Assembly: GCA_002470185.1 (NCBI GenBank)
Contig: DKNG01000166.1
Span: forward strand, 243-7,148
Direction: 5' to 3'
DNA: 6,906 nucleotides
DNA from: Arcobacter sp. UBA7394
GTDB lineage: Bacteria; Campylobacterota; Campylobacteria; Campylobacterales; Arcobacteraceae
Below the pieces are notes generated by a model. That model was not told where the DNA came from. It saw only the letters and a program-made list of their open reading frames with translations, and made no database searches. Shown here one piece after another: positions 1 to 5,395 of the stretch. The position numbers and the translations under genes were made by a program. How positions within the stretch are numbered: position 1 is the first letter of the stretch; the number at the start of each line of letters is the position of its first letter.

Positions 1-315
1 GATCCTGATAATTCAAAAATTGGATTTGAATGGAATAAAGGTAGTAAATACTGGAGACCAATGACTTATGGTGAAGATACAATGGCAGGTTCAAAAATCG
101 CAGCTCGTGGTCAAGCATGGGAAGTATATAGACATCAACAATTAACAAAAGCTTTAAGTTTTACTATGAGCTATTTATATATAGATTATGATTACACGGG
201 AAGTAATGGCTTCTTTGGAGACTTTGGTAATCCAAGTAGTACAAGTTCAGCTCAAGCTGCTAATGCAGTTAGTGAAGCACAAGATGTAAAAGCATATATG
301 AGATATAAATTTTAA
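1..315 (+). CDS. DUF3373-like outer membrane beta-barrel protein, C-terminal fragment
   Basis: The reading frame is open from the first base of the window and ends at TAA 313-315, so this is the last ~104 residues of a longer protein; the ATG at 61 is an internal methionine. The fragment has alternating aromatic/polar strands (for example LSFTMSYLYIDYDYTGSNG) and ends in YMRYKF. A terminal Phe preceded by alternating residues is the usual end signal of Gram-negative outer membrane barrels. The SKYWRP...GSNGFFG pattern resembles the DUF3373 family of porin-like proteins that I recall from Campylobacterota and other Proteobacteria, whose substrate is unknown to me. The family call rests on remembered similarity; the outer membrane location is better supported by the C-terminus. 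It is followed by a hairpin terminator and faces a convergent gene. Confidence 0.7.
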   Translation, partial: DPDNSKIGFEWNKGSKYWRPMTYGEDTMAGSKIAARGQAWEVYRHQQLTKALSFTMSYLYIDYDYTGSNGFFGDFGNPSSTSSAQAANAVSEAQDVKAYMRYKF

Positions 316-317
316 TA

Positions 318-341
318 GAAAGGGGTTAAATCCTCTTTTTA
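318..341 (+). terminator. Rho-independent terminator after the outer membrane protein gene
   Basis: AAAGGGG (319-325) pairs with CCTCTTT (332-338) across a six-base loop, with one G-T wobble, and runs into a T-rich tail (336-340, then ATTT). It begins three bases after the stop codon. The stop codon of the convergent minus-strand gene (339-341) sits at its right edge, so the same stem could act weakly from the other side, although the minus-strand tail (CTATTAAAA) is a poor U-tract. Confidence 0.7.
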
Positions 342-854
342 TTTAAAAGAATATCTATCTAATTTATAAATAATTCTCTCTGCAAGTTCTATCATAGATA
401 TATTTAATTGTTTAAAATCTTCATTTTTAATACCTACTAAAAACTCATCATAGACGTGTGAATATGGATAAATTGTAAAATAAATATACTCTTTAGATTT
501 TGATTCTTTATTTAGTTCTTTAAACCATAAAGCTAATAATGAAAAATATAACATTGAAGGGTTAAACGATTTTAAAACTTCTAACTCTTTTGATATCTCT
601 TTATTTATAAAATTATAAGAGTCTAAAATAGCTTTGATCCTATAATGTTTTCTATTCTCTAAATAGTATTCATTAGGAAAAGTCACATTAGTAATCTGTT
701 TTAACATATCATCACTAATAGAATTAAACTTTGACATCACTTCTTTATCGACATTGTAAATTTGAATATCTTCTTTATCTTTATATGAATAAATCAGATC
801 TTTACAAAACAATAATAAGCTTTCCGTTTTTATCTTTGATAGGTTTAAAATCAT
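339..854 (-). CDS. hypothetical protein, 171 aa, unrecognised
   Basis: I do not recognise this protein. It is Lys/Glu/Ile/Tyr-rich, has no signal peptide or clear membrane segment, and looks like a mostly helical cytoplasmic protein. A Leu/Phe-rich stretch (roughly residues 95-115, SMLYFSLLALWFKELNK) is the most hydrophobic part and probably packs in the core. There is a single Cys (C17) and no visible metal or nucleotide motif. The ATG at 854 is the first possible start, since an in-frame stop (858-860) lies two codons upstream. No good Shine-Dalgarno precedes it; a CATAAT box (881-886, minus) could give a short leader of about 20 bases. It stands alone, divergent from thrS and convergent with the outer membrane gene. 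Codon use is as AT-rich as its neighbours, so I see no sign of recent transfer. That it is a real gene rests on length, the clean intergenic setting and ordinary protein composition. Confidence 0.7.
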   Translation of the reverse strand: MILNLSKIKTESLLLFCKDLIYSYKDKEDIQIYNVDKEVMSKFNSISDDMLKQITNVTFPNEYYLENRKHYRIKAILDSYNFINKEISKELEVLKSFNPSMLYFSLLALWFKELNKESKSKEYIYFTIYPYSHVYDEFLVGIKNEDFKQLNISMIELAERIIYKLDRYSFK

Positions 855-901
855 ACATTATTGTAACAAAATTTTATTAAATTATGTCATATCTGATTTA
901 G

Positions 902-924
902 TTTAAGTCTCTTTGCGATAAAAT
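902..924 (+). promoter_or_regulatory. Promoter candidate for thrS-infC
   Basis: TTTAAGTCTC (902-911) is followed by TTTG (912-915) and a TAAAAT hexamer (919-924, five of six against TATAAT). This is the order of boxes reported for Campylobacter vegetative promoters: a TTTAAGT-type -35, a T-rich -16 region and TATAAT. The predicted start near 931 gives a leader of about 35 bases before the TTG at 966. I see no T-box or other riboswitch in that leader. The same box spacing recurs before rpmI. Confidence 0.6.
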
Positions 925-955
925 AAGCTAAATTTAATAAAACATATTAAGAAAA

Positions 956-960
956 AAGGA
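956..960 (+). promoter_or_regulatory. Ribosome binding site that fixes the TTG start of thrS
   Basis: AAGGA lies five bases before TTG 966. An in-frame TAA at 948-950 and the absence of any ATG or GTG between it and the conserved protein start leave TTG as the only reasonable initiator. Confidence 0.85.
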
Positions 961-965
961 AATTA

Positions 966-2774
966 TTGGAACCGATTGGTGTATTAAATGATGGTCAAAT
1001 ATACGACCTTCAAACTGCTGAAGCTTTGAACATCCAAGGTGATGTTATTAAAGCTGACAACTCTGCTGAGTCCTTAGAAATTCTAAGACATTCATGTGCT
1101 CACATGATGGCACAAGCCATTAAAGAGCTTTATCCTGATGCTAAATTTTTTGTAGGACCTGTAGTAACCGAAGGTTTTTACTATGATTTTAAAGTAGACG
1201 CAAAAATATCAGATGAAGACTTACCTGCAATTGAAAAGAAAATGAAAGAGATTGCAAACAGAAAGCTTAAAATCGAAAGATATGAGACTACTAGAGATGA
1301 AATTCTTACAAAATTTGCTGATGATGAATTAAAACAAGCTGTTTTATCAAGAATTACTGATGATACATTAACTATGTATAAGCAAGGTGATTTCGAAGAC
1401 TTATGTAGAGGTCCTCACTTACCAACAACTGGTATGATTAGAGCATTTAAACTAGTAAGAGTAGCGGGAGCTTATCTTGGTGGTGATGAAGAAAATGAAA
1501 TGATTACTAGAATCTATGGTATTGCTTTCTTTGATAAAAACGAACTTAACGATTACGTTAGAATGTTACAAGAAGCTAAAAAAAGAGATCACAGAAAATT
1601 AGGAACTGAATTAGAACTATTCACATTTAATGAAGATGTGGGTGCTGGTTTACCATTATGGTTACCAAACGGTTCTAGATTAAGATCTAAATTAGAGCAT
1701 CTTTTATACAAAGCACATAGAGTTAGAGGTTATGAGCCAGTAAGAGGTCCAGAGATGTTAAAATCTGATATGTGGAAGATTTCTGGTCACTACCAAAATT
1801 ATAAAGAAAATATGTACTTTACAGAAATTGACGAACAAGAGTATGGGATTAAACCTATGAACTGTGTTGGTCACATTCAAATCTTTAAAAATGATTTAGT
1901 TTCATATAAAGATTTACCTAAGAAGTTATTTGAATATGGTGTAGTTCATAGACATGAAATGTCAGGAGCAATGCACGGATTATTTAGAGTAAGAGAATTC
2001 ACTCAAGATGATGCACATATTTTCTGTACTCAAGACCAAGTAAAAGATGTAATTATTGATGTATTAGAGTTTGTTGATTCATTAATGAAACAATTCGATT
2101 TCAAATATGAAATGGAAGTTTCAACTAAACCTAAAAAAGCAATCGGTGATGACAAATTCTGGGAAATGACTACAAAAGGTATCATGGATGCCTTAGATTC
2201 AGAGAACTTACCATATGGAATTGATGAAGGTGGTGGAGCATTCTACGGTCCTAAAATCGATATCAAAATCCTTGATGCTATTGGAAGAAAATGGCAATGT
2301 GGTACTGTTCAAGTAGATATGAACTTACCAGAGAGATTTGAAGTTGAATATATCAATGCTGAAGGTGCTAAAGAGCAACCAGTAATGATTCACAGAGCAA
2401 TCTTAGGATCGTTTGAGAGATTCATCGGTATTTTAACTGAGCACTGCGCTGGGGAATTCCCATTTGTTATTGCACCAACTCAAGTAATTTTTGTACCAAT
2501 TGCTGATACTCATGTTGAGTATGCAAAAGATTTACAAAAAGAGTTAACTTATAATGAAATGGATTCAAAAATCTTTGATATGAATGAGTCACTAAACAAA
2601 AGAATTAGAATGGCTGAAAAACAAAGAGTACCAATGATCGTTGTTGTTGGTGATGAAGAAGTTGCAAATCAAACAATTGCATTAAGAGACAGAAGAAAAA
2701 GAGAACAATCAAATATGAGCAGAGCGGAATTTTTCACAATGCTTAATCAAATTAACACAGGGAGCAGAATTTGA
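966..2774 (+). CDS. thrS: threonyl-tRNA synthetase (class II, TGS-less N-terminus)
   Basis: Charges tRNA-Thr with threonine in the cytoplasm and edits mischarged Ser-tRNA-Thr. The 602 residues match the length of Campylobacter-type enzymes. The editing domain carries HSCAH (His42, His46) and CRGPH (Cys147, His151), the four-residue set of the bacterial editing site. The class II core has motif 1 around residues 243-264, motif 2 around 323-346 (EYGVVHRHE...FRVREF) and motif 3 around 476-493 ([11 protein letters not shown]). Cys300, His351 and His476 match the zinc ligands that bind threonine, with spacing almost identical to the E. coli enzyme. The anticodon-binding domain follows from about residue 505. 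The N-terminus is short: only about 41 residues precede the editing HxxxH, against about 72 in E. coli, so a full TGS domain does not fit. It starts at TTG and its TGA stop overlaps the infC start by four bases, which implies translational coupling. Confidence 0.98.
   Translation: MEPIGVLNDGQIYDLQTAEALNIQGDVIKADNSAESLEILRHSCAHMMAQAIKELYPDAKFFVGPVVTEGFYYDFKVDAKISDEDLPAIEKKMKEIANRKLKIERYETTRDEILTKFADDELKQAVLSRITDDTLTMYKQGDFEDLCRGPHLPTTGMIRAFKLVRVAGAYLGGDEENEMITRIYGIAFFDKNELNDYVRMLQEAKKRDHRKLGTELELFTFNEDVGAGLPLWLPNGSRLRSKLEHLLYKAHRVRGYEPVRGPEMLKSDMWKISGHYQNYKENMYFTEIDEQEYGIKPMNCVGHIQIFKNDLVSYKDLPKKLFEYGVVHRHEMSGAMHGLFRVREFTQDDAHIFCTQDQVKDVIIDVLEFVDSLMKQFDFKYEMEVSTKPKKAIGDDKFWEMTTKGIMDALDSENLPYGIDEGGGAFYGPKIDIKILDAIGRKWQCGTVQVDMNLPERFEVEYINAEGAKEQPVMIHRAILGSFERFIGILTEHCAGEFPFVIAPTQVIFVPIADTHVEYAKDLQKELTYNEMDSKIFDMNESLNKRIRMAEKQRVPMIVVVGDEEVANQTIALRDRRKREQSNMSRAEFFTMLNQINTGSRI
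2761..2764 (+). promoter_or_regulatory. Ribosome binding site for infC inside the end of thrS
   Basis: GGAG (within CAGGGAGC) lies six bases before TTG 2771. The next in-frame candidate, ATG 2807, has no comparable Shine-Dalgarno, so the site supports the upstream TTG. Confidence 0.7.
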
Positions 2775-3313
2775 GTACTAGAGGGCCAAAAAAACCAGAA
2801 GCAATCATGAATGACATGATTACAGCTAAAGAAGTAAGATGTATGGGAGATGATGGTACTAACTACGGTATCATCTCAACAAGAGAAGCACAATCAACTG
2901 CAGATGATTTAGGATTAGATTTAGTTTTAATCGCGCCAGATGGTAAACCACCAGTAGCAAAAATCATGGATTATGGTAAATTTAAATACCAACAAGAAAA
3001 AAAGAAAAAAGAAGCTAAGAAAAAACAAAAAGTTATCGAAGTTAAAGAGATTAAACTTTCTGTGAAAATTGCTGAAAATGATGTTAACTACAAAGTTAAA
3101 CATGCAATTGAATTCTTAGAAGCTGGAAAACACGTTAAATTTAGAGTATTCTTAAAAGGTAGAGAAATGGCTCACCCAGAAGCTGGTGTAGAAGTTCTTA
3201 AAAGAGTTTGGCCAATGATCGAAGAAATCGGTGTAATGGACAAACAACCTAAGTTAGAAGGAAGATACGTAAATATGTACGTTGTTCCTAAAAACGAACA
3301 TCACAAAAACTAA
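2771..3313 (+). CDS. infC: translation initiation factor IF-3
   Basis: IF-3 binds the 30S subunit, keeps it from rejoining 50S and checks the start codon and initiator tRNA. The protein has 180 residues: an N-domain from about 14 to 80 with the family signature [15 protein letters not shown] (residues 64-78), a Lys-rich linker (77-87), and a C-domain from about 90 to 175 containing [24 protein letters not shown] and GREM. The TTG start sits in a TTGA overlap with the thrS stop, so ribosomes finishing thrS can reinitiate here. An ATG at codon 13 is possible but would leave only NDMITA before the conserved fold and lacks a good ribosome site. A non-AUG start is notable because E. coli infC uses AUU for autoregulation; UUG is a milder deviation, so the parallel is only suggestive. 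The linker coding region has A7 and A6 runs (2997-3010). Confidence 0.97.
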   Translation: MSTRGPKKPEAIMNDMITAKEVRCMGDDGTNYGIISTREAQSTADDLGLDLVLIAPDGKPPVAKIMDYGKFKYQQEKKKKEAKKKQKVIEVKEIKLSVKIAENDVNYKVKHAIEFLEAGKHVKFRVFLKGREMAHPEAGVEVLKRVWPMIEEIGVMDKQPKLEGRYVNMYVVPKNEHHKN

Positions 3314-3330
3314 TTTATATTAGTACTTTT

Positions 3331-3353
3331 CAGAAGAGAATTTTTCTCTTCTG
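3331..3353 (+). other. Perfect 10-bp hairpin downstream of infC, not a canonical terminator
   Basis: CAGAAGAGAA (3331-3340) pairs without mismatch with TTCTCTTCTG (3344-3353) over a TTT loop. What follows is CTCTCAATAAAC, with no U-tract, and on the minus strand the tail is AAAAGTAC, so neither strand has an intrinsic terminator. It begins 17 bases after the infC stop and lies upstream of the rpmI promoter candidate. It could protect the 3' end of the thrS-infC message, be a processing site, or act as a weak attenuator. Confidence 0.6.
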
Positions 3354-3383
3354 CTCTCAATAAACAATTCCCCTTAAACATAT

Positions 3384-3406
3384 CTTAAGTAATTTTTAAG
3401 TAAAAT
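3384..3406 (+). promoter_or_regulatory. Promoter candidate for rpmI-rplT
   Basis: CTTAAGTAAT (3384-3393), a T run (3393-3397) and TAAAAT (3401-3406) repeat the box order before thrS. TTAAGT and TAAAAT are separated by exactly ten bases at both places. The start would be near 3413, giving a leader of about 47 bases. This would let the two ribosomal protein genes be expressed independently of thrS-infC. Confidence 0.5.
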
Positions 3407-3459
3407 CACGAACTTTTTCATTAAATTGAAAATGCAAATTTTATAGGAGGATTCTTCCA

Positions 3460-3657
3460 ATGCCAAAGATGAAGACTAATAGTGGTGCTTTAAAGAGATT
3501 TAAAGTGAAGAAAAATGGTTCTATCAAAAGAGGATCAGCTTACAGAAGCCACATCTTAACTAAAATGACACAGAAGAGAAAAAGAAACCTTAGAGGTCCA
3601 AAAACTGTTGCAGCAGTAGACGCTACAAGAGTTAAAAGAATGTTAAACAAAGCGTAA
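3460..3657 (+). CDS. rpmI: 50S ribosomal protein L35 (bL35)
   Basis: A small, very basic protein of the large ribosomal subunit. The 65 residues match the usual length. The sequence opens with the family pattern [15 protein letters not shown], continues with [20 protein letters not shown], and ends in VKRMLNKA, all characteristic of bL35. A strong TAGGAGG site (3444-3450) lies nine bases before the ATG. It sits between infC and rplT as in most bacteria, but with unusually roomy gaps of 146 bases upstream and 105 bases downstream that hold hairpins and a promoter candidate. Confidence 0.98.
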   Translation: MPKMKTNSGALKRFKVKKNGSIKRGSAYRSHILTKMTQKRKRNLRGPKTVAAVDATRVKRMLNKA

Positions 3658-3723
3658 TTATTTAGCTTTACTAAATAGTTTGTCCCTCCACTTATAGTGG
3701 ACAAGTTCAACGAATTCGTTGAC
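3656..3723 (+). ncRNA. Structured rpmI-rplT intergenic region, candidate cis-regulatory RNA
   Basis: Three hairpins lie side by side. The first pairs 3656-3665 with 3671-3680 (ten pairs, one wobble). The second pairs TCCACT 3687-3692 with AGTGGA 3696-3701. The third is a 16-base perfect palindrome (3707-3722). The middle one has a rival fold, TTGTCC 3680-3685 with GGACAA 3699-3704, which excludes both the tip of the first stem and the first form of the second. No U-tract follows, so it is not a plain terminator. Ribosomal protein L20 is known to repress its own operon through mRNA structures in E. coli and Bacillus; whether this region does the same is inference. Confidence 0.4.
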
Positions 3724-3751
3724 ACCTAATATTAACAATATAATATACGGT

Positions 3752-3757
3752 AAAGGA
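3752..3757 (+). promoter_or_regulatory. Ribosome binding site of rplT
   Basis: AAAGGA lies five bases before ATG 3763. The stretch just upstream (3725-3750) is AT-rich and predicted to be open, so the site itself is not buried in the hairpins 5' of it unless longer-range pairing occurs. Confidence 0.75.
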
Positions 3758-3762
3758 AAGAA

Positions 3763-4119
3763 ATGCCTAGAGTAAAAACTGGTGTAGTAAGAAGAAGAAG
3801 ACATAAGAAAGTTTTAAAAGCCGCTAGAGGATTTTTTAGTGGTAGAAGTAAGCACTTTAGAAAGGCCAAAGAGCAATTAGAACACTCAATGGTATATGCT
3901 TACAGAGATAGAAGACAAAAGAAAAGAGATATTAGAAAGCTTTGGATTGTAAGAATCAATGCAGCTTGTAGATTAAATGATATTAACTACTCAAGATTCA
4001 TGAACGGTATGAAATTATCTGGAATTGAATTAGACAGAAAAATCTTAGCTGATATGGCTATGAATGATTCTGCTGCATTCGCTTCATTAGTTGTTAAAGC
4101 TAAAGAAGCATTAAACTAA
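3763..4119 (+). CDS. rplT: 50S ribosomal protein L20 (bL20)
   Basis: Large-subunit protein needed early in 50S assembly and, in studied bacteria, a translational repressor of its own operon. The 118 residues equal the E. coli length. The extended basic N-terminus ([17 protein letters not shown], then [18 protein letters not shown]) is the rRNA-threading tail, and the globular end contains [16 protein letters not shown] and NAACR...[10 protein letters not shown], typical of the family. It starts at ATG with a good ribosome site and ends in tandem stops (TAA TAA, 4117-4122). It is the last gene of the plus-strand cluster and is closed by a strong terminator. Confidence 0.99.
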   Translation: MPRVKTGVVRRRRHKKVLKAARGFFSGRSKHFRKAKEQLEHSMVYAYRDRRQKKRDIRKLWIVRINAACRLNDINYSRFMNGMKLSGIELDRKILADMAMNDSAAFASLVVKAKEALN

Positions 4120-4137
4120 TAAATTTGCAATAAATTA

Positions 4138-4174
4138 AAAAAAAGGTTCAAAGTTTTACTTTGAACCTTTTTTT
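4138..4174. terminator. Strong bidirectional Rho-independent terminator
   Basis: GGTTCAAAGT (4145-4154) pairs perfectly with ACTTTGAACC (4158-4167) over a TTT loop. An A-tract (4137-4144) precedes it and seven T (4168-4174) follow, so both strands read as a GC-containing stem plus U-tail. It ends rplT transcription on the plus strand and the rhodanese gene, whose stop is at 4190, on the minus strand. Confidence 0.95.
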
Positions 4175-4189
4175 ATGCCTAATAATTAT

Positions 4190-5383
4190 TTATTCAATTG
4201 GTTCATTAACCTCAATCTTACAATCATTACCCTTACAATCGATATTTGCGTCAAAATAATAGATTTCTGATACATCATATTTTTCATCTTTCAGTTTTGC
4301 CCATGCCTCTGTAGATCTTCCACCTGCAGTACAATTAAATACAATAGTTTTATCTTTTGGTAATTTTAAATATAACTCTTTAGCAGATAATTTTTCTGCT
4401 TCGATATTAATTGCACCTTTTAAATGACCAACTATAAACTCATCTGGAGCTGTTACATCTACAATCTGTACATAGCTTGGAATCTTACCTTCTCTAATTA
4501 GTTTTAAAAACCATTCTCCATCTACAGTTCCTTCATCAGCTCCTAATTTTAAACCATTTTTAGAAAATTTACTTTTTTCTTCATCTTTTTTTATTATAGT
4601 TTTTACAGCTGATTTTGTTGTAGATAGGCCTTCTTTTTTCCATTGAGGAAGTCCACCTGCATAAACAGCAACATTTTTATAAGATAAATCTACTAATTTA
4701 TTCGCAAGCTTATGAGATTTCCCACATGCATATCCACCGCAAAATACAATGATTTTTTCATTTTTATTTATTGGAAATCTACCTATTAATTCATTAAGTT
4801 TTGTATCAGGAATTCCAATAGAACCAGCTATAGTTTCTTCCATAAACTTTTTGTAAGGTCTTGCATCTACAATTAAAGCAGAGTTTTTTTCTTGTGCAAC
4901 TTTCACTACATGTGTTGAAACCTCTTTATATGATCTTTTAATCCATTCCGGTTCCCCAGCTTGATAAAGTTTTATATTTGTAAAACCTTTTTTCATAAGC
5001 ATTGCTGCAACTTTTGGTGATTTAGCACATTTCCATCCACCACAATAAACAATTATTTCTTTATTCTTATTAACACCAGATAGTTGTTGATAATACTGCT
5101 CAAATTCAGTATCAGGAATATTAATACTTGAAGGAATAGCACTTTTTAAATATTTAGCATTAGGTCTAGCATCAATTAATATTGCCTTTGCACTTTTTTT
5201 TGTTCCTTTTCCAATAACATTTTTTGTATACTTGAAATCTACAATTTTCAACTTATGTTTGTTTATTAAAGCTTGAACTTTTGCACTTGGTGCTACTGCC
5301 TGACTAACTGATGTTGTAGCATTTGCTGATAACATTAACGAACTTGATAATACAAGTGATATTAAAAAAAATTTCATTTTCAT
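4190..5383 (-). CDS. exported triple-domain rhodanese (sulfurtransferase)
   Basis: The 397 residues start with a Sec signal peptide (KMK, hydrophobic 5-19, likely cut after ANA at 22), placing the protein in the periplasm. Three rhodanese domains follow: about 45-150 (IDARP at 70-74, active loop CGGWKCAKS with Cys114), about 155-252 (VDARP at 172-176, loop CGGYACGKS with Cys215), and about 286-378 (DVTAPDEF...GHLKGAINI, loop CTAGGRS with Cys351). Domains 1 and 2 are clearly a duplication; domain 3 is more like ordinary single-domain rhodaneses but has Thr where DxR is usual. A charged Lys/Glu/Ser linker (about 253-285) separates it. Rhodaneses carry sulfur as a cysteine persulfide. The gene starts 12 bases after the SQR stop, with an AAAGG site (5391-5395) seven bases before its ATG, so the two form one operon. 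A role in accepting or relaying SQR-made persulfide is inferred. Further cysteines are C119, C220, C383 and C388. Confidence 0.93.
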   Translation of the reverse strand: MKMKFFLISLVLSSSLMLSANATTSVSQAVAPSAKVQALINKHKLKIVDFKYTKNVIGKGTKKSAKAILIDARPNAKYLKSAIPSSINIPDTEFEQYYQQLSGVNKNKEIIVYCGGWKCAKSPKVAAMLMKKGFTNIKLYQAGEPEWIKRSYKEVSTHVVKVAQEKNSALIVDARPYKKFMEETIAGSIGIPDTKLNELIGRFPINKNEKIIVFCGGYACGKSHKLANKLVDLSYKNVAVYAGGLPQWKKEGLSTTKSAVKTIIKKDEEKSKFSKNGLKLGADEGTVDGEWFLKLIREGKIPSYVQIVDVTAPDEFIVGHLKGAINIEAEKLSAKELYLKLPKDKTIVFNCTAGGRSTEAWAKLKDEKYDVSEIYYFDANIDCKGNDCKIEVNEPIE

Positions 5384-5395
5384 CTTTCTGCCTTT

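Noticed and set aside
61..315. An 84-residue gene starting at ATG 61
   Set aside because: The same frame is open back to base 1 with protein sequence that continues the outer membrane barrel, so the ATG is internal to a gene truncated by the window edge.
925..965. T-box or E. coli-like thrS operator in the thrS leader
   Set aside because: The leader is only about 35 bases, A-rich, and has no specifier stem, T-box sequence or tRNA-like arms.
3540..3725. A 61-residue minus-strand reading frame over rpmI
   Set aside because: It is antisense to a certain ribosomal protein gene, and its hydrophobic composition is the expected mirror of Lys/Arg codons.
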